A stretch of DNA of 64,000 bases from Rickettsiales bacterium (GCA_002691145.1 NZHE01000014.1:32434-96433); one strand, 5' to 3'; counted from the first letter of the stretch, positions 41,252-52,985 are shown. Notes: generated from the letters alone by a model not told the origin. A program made the numbers and translations.

Positions 41252-41655
41252 TTGGTATAGTAATTGTCACTCATGGTAATCTTGGAAAAGAATTCATTGT
41301 TGCATTAGAACATGTTGTTGGTTCTCAAACTGATATTGAAGCGATCTGCATAAACCCAGATGATGATATGGAAAAAAGTAGAAAAAAAATTTTAACTTCC
41401 ATCAAAAAAGTTAACTCTGGTCAAGGTGTTATTGTAGCAACTGATATGTTTGGGGGCACTCCGTCAAATCTTGCAATTTCTACTTTAAAGGAAAATCAAA
41501 CTGAGGTTATAGCTGGAGTAAACTTACCTATGTTAATTAAAATGGTCTCCTCAAGAAAAGATCTAAAATTAAGTGAATTGATTAAGGTTTCTCAGGATTC
41601 TGGAAGAAAATATATAAATGTTGCTTCAGCATTTTTTGGAGAATCAAAGAGTTAA
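41248..41655 (+). CDS. PTS mannose-type EIIA component
   Basis: IVIVTHGNLGKEF (active His), TDMFGGTPSNLA. Confidence 0.93.
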   Translation: MIGIVIVTHGNLGKEFIVALEHVVGSQTDIEAICINPDDDMEKSRKKILTSIKKVNSGQGVIVATDMFGGTPSNLAISTLKENQTEVIAGVNLPMLIKMVSSRKDLKLSELIKVSQDSGRKYINVASAFFGESKS

Positions 41656-41657
41656 TT

Positions 41658-43709
41658 TTGCAGACAATTAAGAGTAAAATATTAATTACAAATAAACTTG
41701 GACTTCATGCTAGAGCTGCAGCAAAGTTTGTAAAGTTATCATCGCAACTAAAATCTAAAGTTATTGTGCGTAAGGGAAAAAAAAATGTTAATGGATTATC
41801 GATACTTGGTTTGATGACTTTAGCTGCAAGTAAAGGCTCAGAGATTTTGATTTCTTGTACAGGGAAATATGCGAAATCGGATTTAAACGTTTTGCTTGAG
41901 CTAGTAAGAGGTAATTTCTATGAAGAAGATCAATTACCTAAAAGCGATTTTAAAGAAAAAATATACAAAGGAATTGGGGTCTCTCCAGGAGTAATAATTG
42001 GATGTTGCAAAATTAAAGAACAATTAAGCTTGGTTTTTCCAAATTATAAAATAAAACCTAAAGAAATACCAATTGAAATTAAAAGGCTAAAAACTGCTAC
42101 TGAAAATTCAATCTCGGAATTGAAGTCTTTAATTAAAAGAAACGATAGCAATGAATATTTTGGTCATAAAGCAATGGGTTCTATTCTGGAGGCACATATT
42201 TCAATGTTAGAATCCTCCTCACTCATTGATGATTCTTCAAAAAGTATTAAAAATAATTTAATTAACGCAGAGGTGGCAATAAGTGAAGAGTTAAAAAAAC
42301 ATGAATTAGTTTTTAAAAGAATAAAAGACCAATATCTAAAAGAAAGATTTGAAGATGTAAAGGATGTATGTAAAAGATTAATCAACAATCTCAAAAGGAA
42401 TAAGAGAAGCTACAAAAAAAACTTTTCTTTAAATAAAGAAATAATTTTGTCTGAAGATTTAAGCGCAGCTGACCTTTTATCTTTTAAAAAGGATACAATT
42501 ATTGGTTTAGTGAGTGAGGCTGGTGGTCCAGAGGGACATTTTGCAATCGTTGCCAGATCTTTATCTATTCCTACAATAGTCGGAGTAAAAAATCTTCTTA
42601 AGGACATAAGAAATGGAGAAAAAATTATTCTTGATGGTAATAATGGAATTTTAATAAGAAATCCATCCATAATAAACTTAAAAAAATATGAAAACAAAAT
42701 AGACGACCAAAAAACAGAGTCAATGAATTTAAACTCTTTTAAAAAAATAATACCAAACACTAAAGATAAAAAAAGAATATATTTAGAAGCAAATGTTGAT
42801 AACTCAGAGGAAGTTAAAAATTCTCTTAACAAGGGAATAGATGGTATTGGTCTTTTTAGAAGTGAGTACCTCTATATGAAAAGAAAGACAATTCCTACCG
42901 AGCAAGAACAGTTTAATTTTATAAAAAATTCGCTACATAAATTAGGAAAAAAAGTTTTAACTATAAGAACCCTTGATATTGGAAATGATAAACATGTAGA
43001 GTTCATTGATAAACTAATTAATCCTTCTCCCAATCCAGCATTAGGCCTTAGGGCTATAAGATTAACTTTAGCATTTCCAAAAATTTTTGAGAAACAGATT
43101 TCTGCAATTTTAAGAGCTAGTGACTTTGGTAATATAAGAATTATGCTACCTATGGTTTCAAATGTATCAGAATTAAAAGAAGCCAAAAAGATTATAGAGA
43201 AAGTAAATCAAAAACTAATTAACTCAAAAAAGAAAAAAAAAACTCGAGTTCCGCCCTTGGGTGTTTTAATAGAAACGCCTGCAGCAGCTTTAATTGCAGA
43301 TTCTTTGGCTGAAAATTGTGATTTCTTAGCTATTGGAACAAATGATTTAACAATGTACACACTTGCAATCGATAGGGGAGATGAAAGTGTTGCAAAAATA
43401 TATGATCCGGCGCATTTATCTGTACTAAAATTAATAAAAATGACAAATGATGCTGGGAAAAAAGCCAATATACCTGTAAGTGTTTGTGGTGAAATAGCAG
43501 GCGATACTTTTTACACGGCTTTATTGATTGGAATGAACATCAAGATTCTATCTATGAGCACCTCTAGAATTTTAAAAATTAAACAGCTTATTAGTATTTT
43601 AAGTTTTAAAGATTCAAAAAAACTTGCTGATAGCATAATGTTAGAAAATAATAATGAAAAAGTAAAAAATAAACTTATGAATTTTAATAATAATTTAAGA
43701 ATAACTTAA
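41658..43709 (+). CDS. HPr::Enzyme I fusion phosphocarrier
   Basis: N-terminal HPr ([14 protein letters not shown]...[17 protein letters not shown]) followed by complete EI ([45 protein letters not shown]); TTG start. Confidence 0.93.
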   Translation: MQTIKSKILITNKLGLHARAAAKFVKLSSQLKSKVIVRKGKKNVNGLSILGLMTLAASKGSEILISCTGKYAKSDLNVLLELVRGNFYEEDQLPKSDFKEKIYKGIGVSPGVIIGCCKIKEQLSLVFPNYKIKPKEIPIEIKRLKTATENSISELKSLIKRNDSNEYFGHKAMGSILEAHISMLESSSLIDDSSKSIKNNLINAEVAISEELKKHELVFKRIKDQYLKERFEDVKDVCKRLINNLKRNKRSYKKNFSLNKEIILSEDLSAADLLSFKKDTIIGLVSEAGGPEGHFAIVARSLSIPTIVGVKNLLKDIRNGEKIILDGNNGILIRNPSIINLKKYENKIDDQKTESMNLNSFKKIIPNTKDKKRIYLEANVDNSEEVKNSLNKGIDGIGLFRSEYLYMKRKTIPTEQEQFNFIKNSLHKLGKKVLTIRTLDIGNDKHVEFIDKLINPSPNPALGLRAIRLTLAFPKIFEKQISAILRASDFGNIRIMLPMVSNVSELKEAKKIIEKVNQKLINSKKKKKTRVPPLGVLIETPAAALIADSLAENCDFLAIGTNDLTMYTLAIDRGDESVAKIYDPAHLSVLKLIKMTNDAGKKANIPVSVCGEIAGDTFYTALLIGMNIKILSMSTSRILKIKQLISILSFKDSKKLADSIMLENNNEKVKNKLMNFNNNLRIT

Positions 43710-43729
43710 AGAATAAAGAAAGGAAAAAA

Positions 43730-45016
43730 ATGAGAGATTTTAAAATAAAAGATATAAGCTTGTCAGATTGGGGTAGAAAGGAAATATCGATTGCAGAAAC
43801 AGAAATGCCAGGACTTATGAAACTAAGAGAGGAATACAAAGGAAAAAATCCACTCAAGGGAGCAAGAATAGCCGGTTGTTTACACATGACAATTCAAACA
43901 GCCGTTCTTATTGAAACTCTGCTTGAACTTGGTGCAACAGTAAGGTGGAGTTCATGTAACATATATTCAACTCAGGATCATGCGGCAGCCGCGATTGCTG
44001 AAAAAGGAATACCAGTCTTTGCATGGAAAGGAGAGACAGAAGAAGAATTTTGGTGGTGTATTGAACAAACCATCAGAGGACCTAACGATTGGAAACCTAA
44101 TTTAATTTTAGACGATGGAGGAGACCTAACAAAATTGATGCATGACAAATATCCTAAACAACTCAAAGAAGTTAGAGGTTTGTCAGAAGAGACAACTACG
44201 GGAGTTTTAAGATTAGTAGAGATGGAAAAAAATAAACAACTTTTAGTTCCTGCAATAAATGTTAATGACTCCGTTACGAAGTCAAAGTTTGATAATAAAT
44301 ATGGATGTAAGGAAAGCTTAGTTGATGGTATAAGAAGAGCAACCGATGTAATGATGGCAGGAAAGGTAGCTGTAGTTGCTGGTTACGGGGATGTTGGAAA
44401 AGGTTCAGCTGAAAGTTTAAAAAATGCAGGTTGTAGGGTTATAGTAACAGAAGTAGACCCAATCTGCGCCTTACAAGCAGCAATGGACGGATATGAAGTT
44501 AACACAATTGAAAATTCTTTAACTAGAGCAGATATTTTTGTTACCGCAACAGGTAATGTCGATGTGATTACAATAGAACATATGAGAGAAATGAAAGATA
44601 GAAGTATAGTGTGTAATATTGGTCATTTTGACTCTGAAATACAAATTGAATCACTAAGAAATTTAAAATGGAATAATATTAAACCACAAGTCGATGAAGT
44701 AGAATTCCCTGATGGTAAAAAATTGATAGTTCTTGCAGAGGGAAGACTTGTAAATCTTGGATGTGCTACAGGGCATCCTAGTTTTGTAATGTCTGCTTCT
44801 TTCAGTAACCAAGTTCTCGCACAGATAGAGTTATGGGAGAATCATAAAAAATATGAAAACAAAGTTTATGTTCTTCCAAAAAAATTAGACGAAAAAGTAG
44901 CTAAGCTTCATCTAGAAAAAATTGGAGCTATGCTAACACAACTATCGAAAAAACAAGGAGATTACATAAATGTTTCAGTTGGTGGGCCTTATAAAAACAA
45001 TGAATATAGATACTAA
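43730..45016 (+). CDS. ahcY: Adenosylhomocysteinase
   Basis: [45 protein letters not shown]. Confidence 0.97.
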   Translation: MRDFKIKDISLSDWGRKEISIAETEMPGLMKLREEYKGKNPLKGARIAGCLHMTIQTAVLIETLLELGATVRWSSCNIYSTQDHAAAAIAEKGIPVFAWKGETEEEFWWCIEQTIRGPNDWKPNLILDDGGDLTKLMHDKYPKQLKEVRGLSEETTTGVLRLVEMEKNKQLLVPAINVNDSVTKSKFDNKYGCKESLVDGIRRATDVMMAGKVAVVAGYGDVGKGSAESLKNAGCRVIVTEVDPICALQAAMDGYEVNTIENSLTRADIFVTATGNVDVITIEHMREMKDRSIVCNIGHFDSEIQIESLRNLKWNNIKPQVDEVEFPDGKKLIVLAEGRLVNLGCATGHPSFVMSASFSNQVLAQIELWENHKKYENKVYVLPKKLDEKVAKLHLEKIGAMLTQLSKKQGDYINVSVGGPYKNNEYRY

Positions 45017-46023
45017 ATTTTGTTAATTCCTTTTGAAGTTGAATATTCGAAATGTAGAACCTTATCTGGGAAAATTAAATTATAACAGGAGTATGCAGCA
45101 GTTGCAGCCTCAGAAAAACCCGTAAGTATAAGTTTTAATTTTCCTTTGTAATTACAAATGTCACCGATAGCGAAAATTCCGGATTGAGACGTCTGACAAC
45201 TAGATTGGTTAATTTTCAGACTATTACCAAAGATATCAAGTTCCCAGTCTTTAATCGGACCAAGGTCAGACGAAAGTCCATAAAAAGGAATTAAGTAATC
45301 AGCTTTGATTTGCTTAGGTCTATTTTCAAAATCCCTTAGTAATATTGATTCAATATATCCTTGTTTTCCATTAAGTGATTCTAATTGAAAAGGAATAACC
45401 ATTTCAATTTTACCCTTTTTGGATAAATCTTTAAGAATCTCCACATTATTTGGTGCTGCCCTGAGTTTGGCTCTTCTATGAATAAAATAAATTTTTTTGG
45501 CATAACTGCTTAACTCAATAGCCCAATCTACAGCTGAATCACCACCCCCTGCAATTGCGATAGTCTTATCTTCAAACTTGGACTTATCAGTCACAGAGTA
45601 AAAAACTGACTTTTCCTCATACTCGTTAATATCCGGTATGGGTGGTTTGTTTGGTCCAAAGGCACCGCACCCTGCTGCAATTATAATGCATTTAGCAAAT
45701 ATTTTTTCACCATTAGAGCTTTCAATTAAAAATCTATTATTTAATTTTTTTAATTTTTGAACTTTTGTATTCAGAATAATTTTTGGTTGAAAGGGTTCAA
45801 TTTGCTTACATAGTTGTTTGATTAAATTTTCAGCAGAAATTTTTGGATAAGCAGGGATGTCATAGATTGGTTTTTCTGGATAAAGAGCTGTACATTGTCC
45901 TCCTATATCGGGCATACTGTCGATTATGCAACTTTTGATACCTAGTTGACCTAATTCAAAAACACTAAATAAACCAACAGGTCCAGCACCTATAATTAAA
46001 ACATCAGTTTCGTAATCATTCAT
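45013..46023 (-). CDS. Ferredoxin--NADP(+) reductase, thioredoxin reductase-like type
   Basis: [38 protein letters not shown], no CxxC active site. Confidence 0.9.
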   Translation of the reverse strand: MNDYETDVLIIGAGPVGLFSVFELGQLGIKSCIIDSMPDIGGQCTALYPEKPIYDIPAYPKISAENLIKQLCKQIEPFQPKIILNTKVQKLKKLNNRFLIESSNGEKIFAKCIIIAAGCGAFGPNKPPIPDINEYEEKSVFYSVTDKSKFEDKTIAIAGGGDSAVDWAIELSSYAKKIYFIHRRAKLRAAPNNVEILKDLSKKGKIEMVIPFQLESLNGKQGYIESILLRDFENRPKQIKADYLIPFYGLSSDLGPIKDWELDIFGNSLKINQSSCQTSQSGIFAIGDICNYKGKLKLILTGFSEAATAAYSCYNLIFPDKVLHFEYSTSKGINKI

Positions 46024-46075
46024 TATTAATTAAAATATATATTATTTGCATAATATATTGTAAATTTTTTTTAAA

Positions 46076-46552
46076 ATGAAAGATGAATTAAAAATAGTTT
46101 TGTCTAGTTTGAAAAAAACAAAACTAATAGCCAATATTTTTTCAAAATATTCTAAAAAGGGATTATTTATTTCCTTATATGGGGCATTAGGTACTGGAAA
46201 GACCACTTTTGCAGATTTTTTGATAAATTCAATATCAAAAAAAAAAATAAATGTTACAAGTCCAACATTCTCTCTTGTAAATATTTATCAAATTGAAGAA
46301 CTAAGAATTTGGCATTATGATCTTTATAGACTAGATAATAAATTAGAGATCTTCTCTTTGGATTTTGAAGAAGCTCTAGATGATATGATAATAATGGAAT
46401 GGCCTGAAATTGCTACTGAATACTTACCCAATGATAGAATTGAGATTAAGTTTGAAGAAGATTATAGGTCAAAATTAAATATGAAGATATATTTTCAAGG
46501 AAATATTACCTTCAAAAATAGTATTTATGAAAGAATTAAAAGAATTAATTAA
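46076..46552 (+). CDS. tsaE: tRNA threonylcarbamoyladenosine biosynthesis ATPase TsaE
   Basis: LYGALGTGKTTFADFLI, TSPTFSLVNIY, HYDLYRL. Confidence 0.93.
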   Translation: MKDELKIVLSSLKKTKLIANIFSKYSKKGLFISLYGALGTGKTTFADFLINSISKKKINVTSPTFSLVNIYQIEELRIWHYDLYRLDNKLEIFSLDFEEALDDMIIMEWPEIATEYLPNDRIEIKFEEDYRSKLNMKIYFQGNITFKNSIYERIKRIN

Positions 46553-47501
46553 ACATAAACTTAAAAAAAATAAAGTAATTTTCAGCAAACTGCAGTTCCT
46601 TGCAGGAGATGCTTCAAATAGAAAATATTTTAGACTATTTCAAAAAAATACTTCAAAAGTTGTAATGTACGATAATTTAGGATCAAAAAGCATTGAGAAT
46701 TTTGTCAATAAATCTTCTTTGTTCTTCGAATCTGGAATCAGAGTTCCAGCAATTTATCAGTCTTTTCCAGATGATGGAATATTGTTAATGGAATATTTTG
46801 GAAATTCAAAATTTAGTAAAATACTTAACAATTCTAATGAATATAAACTTTATAAATTAGCTACAGATACACTTATTTCACTTCATAAAAAAAATAGAAA
46901 AGAAGAATTAGAATTTTACAGTAAAAAAAAATTCATAGATGAAGTAAATTTATTTTTTGATTGGTTTTTACCATTATACTCTAAATCTGTATCTACAAAA
47001 AAAAAGAAAGAATTTATAAAAGAATTTAAAAAGTTGTTAGATATTCCGATGAAGTTACCTAGAGTTACTATTCACAGAGATTTTCATGTTGATAACATAT
47101 TTTATTTAAAAAAAAAAATAAATATTAGTCAATGTGGTTGGATAGACTACCAAGATGCTTTATTTGGAACCTGTGTATATGACTTGATGTCTTTACTTGA
47201 GGATGCAAGAAGAGATATTTCAAAAAACTTAAAAGGAAAAATTATAAAGTATTATATTGAACATTTTCCTAAGATAGATGAAAAATTATTTATTTACTCG
47301 TTTAAAATTATAGCTGTTCAAAGGCACTTAAAGGTTTTAGGTATTTTTTCTAGATTATTTGTTAAAGATAAGAAGAATGAATATTTAAACCATATACCAA
47401 GAGTTATAAGATTACTGAAGCTTAACTTAAAGTTTGAAAAGTTAAAAAGCCTGAGTGAATTCATTTCACCATTAATTAAAAACAAAGAGAGTTATGACTA
47501 A
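46527..47501 (+). CDS. Aminoglycoside-phosphotransferase-fold sugar kinase, AmgK-like
   Basis: GDASNRKYFRL, TIHRDFHVDNIFYL, WIDYQDALFGTCVYDLMSLLED. Confidence 0.87.
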   Translation: MKELKELIKHKLKKNKVIFSKLQFLAGDASNRKYFRLFQKNTSKVVMYDNLGSKSIENFVNKSSLFFESGIRVPAIYQSFPDDGILLMEYFGNSKFSKILNNSNEYKLYKLATDTLISLHKKNRKEELEFYSKKKFIDEVNLFFDWFLPLYSKSVSTKKKKEFIKEFKKLLDIPMKLPRVTIHRDFHVDNIFYLKKKINISQCGWIDYQDALFGTCVYDLMSLLEDARRDISKNLKGKIIKYYIEHFPKIDEKLFIYSFKIIAVQRHLKVLGIFSRLFVKDKKNEYLNHIPRVIRLLKLNLKFEKLKSLSEFISPLIKNKESYD

Positions 47502-48216
47502 TCAAAAGAGACAAGCGATGATCTTTGCGGCCGGTTTTGGTAAAAGAATGTTGCCTCTAACAAAATCAATACCTAAACCACTTATCAAATTTAATGAAAA
47601 GATTCTTTTAGAAAATTTGATTGAAAAACTGTTTGAATTCAAAGTAGATAATATAGTAATCAATACACATCATCTATCTCAAAAAATTGCATCATTCATA
47701 GACAAGAGATTTAAGAATAAAATTAGTCTAATACATGAAGATATAATTCTCGAAACTGGAGGTGGACTTTTAAATGCTCTCAATAAAAAATATTTATATA
47801 AAAACAGTAATCCTGTAATCCTCGTGAATGGCGATATTTACTGGCTAGAAAATGTAGATCCAGTTTTACCTAAATTGATAAAATTTTGGGATCAAGAAAT
47901 CATGGATATATTAATGATTTTAAAAAAAAAAAATGATATTGTAGGATATTCTGGAAATGGTGATTTTCATTTCTTGAATGGTGATAATTTTTTTGGATGC
48001 ATGTCTGATAAACACAAGGAAAATGAGTTTGTATTTACAGGTGTTCAACTTCTTAACTTAGAAATTGTAGAAAAAGTAAAAAAAAAAAAGTTTTCATTGA
48101 AAGAAATATTTGATCAAACTCTAAGAAATGGAAGGCTTTATGGTTTGGTTGATTCAAATAAATGGTTTCATTTAGGAACACTTAAAGACTTAGAGGTCGC
48201 TAAAAAAATCATCTAG
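47494..48216 (+). CDS. Nucleotidyltransferase, MurU-like
   Basis: AMIFAAGFGKRMLPLTKSIPKPL, LETGGGLLNAL, VNGDIYW. Confidence 0.9.
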   Translation: MTNQKRQAMIFAAGFGKRMLPLTKSIPKPLIKFNEKILLENLIEKLFEFKVDNIVINTHHLSQKIASFIDKRFKNKISLIHEDIILETGGGLLNALNKKYLYKNSNPVILVNGDIYWLENVDPVLPKLIKFWDQEIMDILMILKKKNDIVGYSGNGDFHFLNGDNFFGCMSDKHKENEFVFTGVQLLNLEIVEKVKKKKFSLKEIFDQTLRNGRLYGLVDSNKWFHLGTLKDLEVAKKII

Positions 48217-48222
48217 GTGTAA

Positions 48223-49704
48223 ATGGCGTATTATATAATTTATGATTTTGAAACTACGGGAAGATCCGCAAGATTTGATCAAATCTTACAAGCAGGATTC
48301 GTGTGTTTTGATGAAAATTTAAATGAAGTTAAAAGATTAAACTTAAAATCAAGGATTAATTCGGATATTGTTCCTTCTTTTGGAGCGTTGAAAGTCAATA
48401 AATTATTGATTTCAGAATTACTAGAAGAAAAAAAATCATCATATTATATGCTCAAGGAGCTAAATAACTTTCTAAGTTTTTATAAACCATCAATTTTCTT
48501 GGGATATAACTCTATAAACTTTGATGAAGAGTTTTTAAGACAAGCGCTATGGGAATTTTTTAAGTATCCGTATGTTACAAGTACACAAGAAAATAAAAGA
48601 GGTGATGTGTTGAATCTTGTAACAATGGCGCATGCCTTTAATCCAAAAGCTATTAATGTAGAAAAAAATGATGAGGGAAGATTAATCTTTAAATTAGAGA
48701 GTTTAGCTTCAGTCAATAATTTCAAAGTTGAGAATTCACATGAAGCTATTTCTGATGTCTTAGCTACAAAAGACTTGCTAAGATTAGTAAAAAATAATGA
48801 ACCCACAATATTTAAAAATTTTTTTCAAAATACAAACAAGTTGAGCTTAGTAAAAAAAATTGTTGAAAATGGACTTTTTACCGTTCATGGATATTTTTTT
48901 AGTAAACATTTTATATATTTAGCTACAAATTTATTTGAACACCCCGTCTATAATAATTACTTTTTAGCTTTTGATTTAAAATATGATCCGGAGGATATAG
49001 TTTTTTTGGAGACGGAGCAGCTAAAAGATATTTATTATACAAAAAAGTTTAATGGCAAAAATTTTAATTGTTTTAAAAAACTAAAGCTCAATAAACAACC
49101 CTCAATTTTAGAAGCTAGTTATTCCATAAATTTATCTCCTTATAAGCAGATTGGATATGATGAAATTAACAAAAGAAGAAAAAAATTATGTAATGAAGGA
49201 TTTTTAAATAACTTAAAAAAAATTTTAATATCAGAATCTGAATCTTACGAGAATGTTTATGAGTATGAAGAAGAAACCATATATTCAGAAAATCTTATTT
49301 TTCAAGATAAAATTATAATGGATGATTTTGAAAAAGTTGACTGGATTGATAAATGGAAATTTGCAACAAAATTTAAAGACCCAAGATTACAGTATTTTGC
49401 TGCAAAGCATATTTATAGAAATTATCCTGAAACTTTACCAGAAAATGTATTTAGACGGATACACCAAAAAATTTCAGATAGATTTAATTCGATGAAAAAA
49501 GAAAAGTTTACAACTATTCCTTCAGCAATGGAGGAAGCAGACAATTTTTCATTTGAATTTGAAAATAAGGTTGTGAGTGACTTTCAAAAAAAACAGCTAG
49601 AACAGTATAATGTTTACATTAATTTTCTAAATGATTATTATAATAATCCAAACGCAACTCCTATAAAATTTGATAAAGAGTTATCAACAAAATTATTTTA
49701 TTAA
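48223..49704 (+). CDS. sbcB: Exodeoxyribonuclease I (SbcB-like)
   Basis: IIYDFETTGRSARFDQILQAG DEDDh exonuclease motif, NSINFDEEFLRQALW, HEAISDVLATKDL; ExoI-type C-terminal extension. Confidence 0.85.
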   Translation: MAYYIIYDFETTGRSARFDQILQAGFVCFDENLNEVKRLNLKSRINSDIVPSFGALKVNKLLISELLEEKKSSYYMLKELNNFLSFYKPSIFLGYNSINFDEEFLRQALWEFFKYPYVTSTQENKRGDVLNLVTMAHAFNPKAINVEKNDEGRLIFKLESLASVNNFKVENSHEAISDVLATKDLLRLVKNNEPTIFKNFFQNTNKLSLVKKIVENGLFTVHGYFFSKHFIYLATNLFEHPVYNNYFLAFDLKYDPEDIVFLETEQLKDIYYTKKFNGKNFNCFKKLKLNKQPSILEASYSINLSPYKQIGYDEINKRRKKLCNEGFLNNLKKILISESESYENVYEYEEETIYSENLIFQDKIIMDDFEKVDWIDKWKFATKFKDPRLQYFAAKHIYRNYPETLPENVFRRIHQKISDRFNSMKKEKFTTIPSAMEEADNFSFEFENKVVSDFQKKQLEQYNVYINFLNDYYNNPNATPIKFDKELSTKLFY

Positions 49705-49721
49705 CTTTAAGAAAGGGTATT

Positions 49722-50045
49722 ATGTCAAAAATATTAAACTTAAACAAAAGTAACTTCAGCAACACAATTGAGTCAAGTGGAGTCCCAATAATTGTTGATT
49801 TTTGGGCTGAGTGGTGTGGACCATGCAAAATGTTAGCACCAATTCTTGAAGAACTTTCAATCGAACTCGAAAAAAAAATAGTAGTTGCTAAAGTGGACTT
49901 AGATTCTAATCAAGAGTTAGCAATGCAGTATTCAATCAGAAGTATTCCATCTATCTTATTATTTAAAGGAGGGAAACACGTTGATACAAAAGTAGGACTT
50001 TGTTCAAAAACTGATCTGTTGGGTTGGATAGATAAAAATATTTAA
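49722..50045 (+). CDS. trxA: Thioredoxin
   Basis: VDFWAEWCGPCKMLAPIL. Confidence 0.97.
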   Translation: MSKILNLNKSNFSNTIESSGVPIIVDFWAEWCGPCKMLAPILEELSIELEKKIVVAKVDLDSNQELAMQYSIRSIPSILLFKGGKHVDTKVGLCSKTDLLGWIDKNI

Positions 50046-51328
50046 TTAATTATATAATTTTCTTGATCTAAAACTTCTCCTGCTAAATATAATGATCCAC
50101 AAATTAAGATTTTACCCTCCTTAAAATTAAGTTTTATTTCTTTGATGACATCATCAATTGATTTACCTTCTTTAATTTTATTATTGAAGAGTTCTGAAAT
50201 TTTTCTTGGTTCAATACAACAGCAATTTTTAATTGGAATTGCAAATGTAATTTTTGCTAGACCAATAAGATTTTCAAGGAATGATTTCGGATCTTTACCG
50301 TTGACCATTCCTACAATTAAAATTACATTATTTGATTTCCATTTATCTAAGATTTTTTTTATTTTTTTTGATGCATCAATATTGTGTCCACCGTCGAGCC
50401 AAATCTCGAATTTTTCTCCCAAAAATTTACTGATTTTCCCTTTGTCTAACTTCTGCATTCTAGCTGGCCAGAATGTCTCAACTATTCCTTCCTTTATTAA
50501 GCCATCTTTAAGCTTAAATCTTTTTTGTTTTTTTACTAGTGTGACTGCTGAGGCTGCATTAAAAATTTGATGCTTTCCAAGCATCTTTGGAATTGGGATC
50601 AACAACTCGTTTTCTAAAATCTTTAGCTTAAAGCTTTTAGTTGTAGTTCTTAAAATATTCCATTCTTTTTTGTATCTGTAAAGTTTAACATTCTTTAGTT
50701 TTGCCTCTTTTGTAATAACGCTCATAGCTTCAGTATTTTGAGGTGATATTACAGCTGGTACATTATTCTTAAAAATTCCTACCTTTTCTTTTGTTATTTT
50801 ATTTATTGTATTTCCTAAAAAAATCATGTGATCCATAGAGATAGGTGTTATTAGGTTAAAAAATGTAGAACTAATTATATTTGTTGCATCAAACTTTCCA
50901 CCAAGACCGGTTTCAAGTAAGAGTATATCTGCTTTATTTCTGCTAAAAGCCAGATAAGCAGCAGCAGTTGTAATCTCAAAGAAAGTTATTTCGCATTTTT
51001 TGTTGTAGTATTCACATTCTTCTAATAAAGAGTTTAAATATTCATTATTAATTAAATTCGAGCTAATTCTGATTCTTTCATTGAAGTTAACAAGATGTGG
51101 TGAAGTATAGACGTGAACTTTAAATTTGTTTTTCTCAAATATTGAACGTAAGAAAGCAATAGTTGAGCCTTTTCCGTTTGTACCTGCAACATGTATAGTT
51201 GGAGGTAAATTTAAATGAGGATTTTTAAGCTTTTTAAGAAGTCTTAAAATTCTGCCTAACGAAAGATCAATCTGTTTTGGGTGAAGAGATTCAAGTCTCT
51301 TTAGAATGTTTTTAGATTTGTTTACCAA
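50042..51328 (-). CDS. folC: Folylpolyglutamate synthase/dihydrofolate synthase
   Basis: HVAGTNGKGSTIAFLRSI, YTSPHLVNFNERIRI, DGGHNIDA. Confidence 0.93.
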   Translation of the reverse strand: MVNKSKNILKRLESLHPKQIDLSLGRILRLLKKLKNPHLNLPPTIHVAGTNGKGSTIAFLRSIFEKNKFKVHVYTSPHLVNFNERIRISSNLINNEYLNSLLEECEYYNKKCEITFFEITTAAAYLAFSRNKADILLLETGLGGKFDATNIISSTFFNLITPISMDHMIFLGNTINKITKEKVGIFKNNVPAVISPQNTEAMSVITKEAKLKNVKLYRYKKEWNILRTTTKSFKLKILENELLIPIPKMLGKHQIFNAASAVTLVKKQKRFKLKDGLIKEGIVETFWPARMQKLDKGKISKFLGEKFEIWLDGGHNIDASKKIKKILDKWKSNNVILIVGMVNGKDPKSFLENLIGLAKITFAIPIKNCCCIEPRKISELFNNKIKEGKSIDDVIKEIKLNFKEGKILICGSLYLAGEVLDQENYIIN

Positions 51329-51334
51329 TTTTAA

Positions 51335-52177
51335 TTAAGTACAGGTTAATTTAATAATTTTTGACAAAGTTTTTTTCAAGTTCTTTCTATGAACGACGAT
51401 ATCAATCATACCCTTTTTATGTAAATAATCAGATTTTTGAAAATCTTCAGGTAGTTTTTCTTTAATAGTCTCTTCAATAACTCTACTGCCTGCAAAACCA
51501 ATTATTGCGCCTTTTTCTGCAACAAGAATATCGCCAAGCATTGCAAACGAAGCTGAAACACCTCCCGTAGTTGGGTCAGTTAAAACTGAAATGAAGGGAA
51601 GCTTTTTTTTTTCAAGCTTTTTAATTGCAATTATGGTTCTTGGCATCTGCATAAGTGCTAATATACCTTCCTGCATTCTTGCTCCTCCCGAGGATGAGAT
51701 AATAATAAGAGGACAATTATTATTCTCACAATAGTCAGAAGCTTTAAGAATTGCCTCACCGGCAGCAAGTCCCATAGAACCTCCCATAAAATTGAAGTCA
51801 AAAATAGCTAAAACTACTTTAATATCTCCGAGAAGCCCTGTAGCCACAGTCACAGTATCGTTCTTATTGAGTTTTTTTTGTGATTTTTTTAATCTATCTG
51901 AGTATTTCTGTTTGTCCTTGAATTTTAGTGGGTCGGATTTAATTGATGGTGTTTCTATTATATCAAAATTTTCTCCAAATAAATGATTTATTCTAACTTC
52001 AGATGAAACTCTGAAATGATGATCACAACTTTTGCAAACATAATGGTTTAATTCTAAATCTCTTTTGAGTAGCATCTGACTACATGTTGGGCAAGTTTCC
52101 CATAGATTGTCTGGCACCTCTTTTTTGCCGACTATTGCTCGAAGTTTGGGTCTTACAAAATTTGTTATCCAGTTCAT
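51335..52177 (-). CDS. accD: Acetyl-CoA carboxylase carboxyltransferase subunit beta
   Basis: CPTCSQMLL...CKSCDHHFRVS zinc ribbon; FMGGSMGLAAGEAI; SSSGGARMQEG. Confidence 0.96.
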   Translation of the reverse strand: MNWITNFVRPKLRAIVGKKEVPDNLWETCPTCSQMLLKRDLELNHYVCKSCDHHFRVSSEVRINHLFGENFDIIETPSIKSDPLKFKDKQKYSDRLKKSQKKLNKNDTVTVATGLLGDIKVVLAIFDFNFMGGSMGLAAGEAILKASDYCENNNCPLIIISSSGGARMQEGILALMQMPRTIIAIKKLEKKKLPFISVLTDPTTGGVSASFAMLGDILVAEKGAIIGFAGSRVIEETIKEKLPEDFQKSDYLHKKGMIDIVVHRKNLKKTLSKIIKLTCT

Positions 52178-52184
52178 TTTTTTA

Positions 52185-52985
52185 CTAATTTGTATAGCAA
52201 GAAGATTCTAAAATTTTAATAAATTTTTCAAGGTTTTCAATAATTTTGTTTTTATTTGAATCTTCTATAATCTTAACTAAAGATGACCCTACAACAGCAC
52301 CGTCAGCAAACCTTGAAATTTCTTTTATTTGGGATTTATTATTTATTCCAAATCCAACAACGATTGGTACCTTGGTATTTTTTTTTATTAAACTTACTGC
52401 GTTACTCACTTTCTTTAAAGATGGTTTTTTTGTGCCCGTAATTCCCATTATTGATACATAATATAAAAATCCAGAAGCATTTTTTAAAATAATTTTAAGA
52501 CGCTTTGAATCTGTTGTGGGTGTAATTAGTCTTATTATATCAATCTTGTTTTTTTTATGATGATTTTCGAGAAGTGCATTTTCCTCTGGAGGAAGATCTA
52601 CAATTATTAGACCGTCAACTTTAAATTTTTTCATTGAATAAAAAAAATTTGCAATACCATATTGAAACATTAAATTAAAATAACCCATAAGCACTATTGG
52701 TGTTTTATCGTCTTTCAACCTAAATCTTTTAATCATATCAAAAGTTTTTTTAAGTGAGAATCCAGATTTTATTGCCCTTTGACTTGATCTTTGAATTGTA
52801 GGTCCATCTGCCATTGGATCTGAAAATGGCAACCCCAACTCAACAATATCAATTCCAGATTTAGGAAGAATCTTCATTATCTTTTCACAATATTCGAAAT
52901 CAGGATCTCCTGCAGAAATGAAACCTATCAAAGCTTTCTTTTTAATTTTATTTAGTTCGGCAAACTTATTTTCAAGCCTAGACAT
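52185..52985 (-). CDS. trpA: Tryptophan synthase alpha chain
   Basis: LPFSDPMADGPTIQRSSQRAI, VGFGINNKSQI. Confidence 0.96.
   Translation of the reverse strand: MSRLENKFAELNKIKKKALIGFISAGDPDFEYCEKIMKILPKSGIDIVELGLPFSDPMADGPTIQRSSQRAIKSGFSLKKTFDMIKRFRLKDDKTPIVLMGYFNLMFQYGIANFFYSMKKFKVDGLIIVDLPPEENALLENHHKKNKIDIIRLITPTTDSKRLKIILKNASGFLYYVSIMGITGTKKPSLKKVSNAVSLIKKNTKVPIVVGFGINNKSQIKEISRFADGAVVGSSLVKIIEDSNKNKIIENLEKFIKILESSCYTN

Noticed and set aside
42164-43468. Several minus-strand ORFs opposite the HPr-EI fusion
   Set aside because: Complementary-frame artefacts; no motifs.
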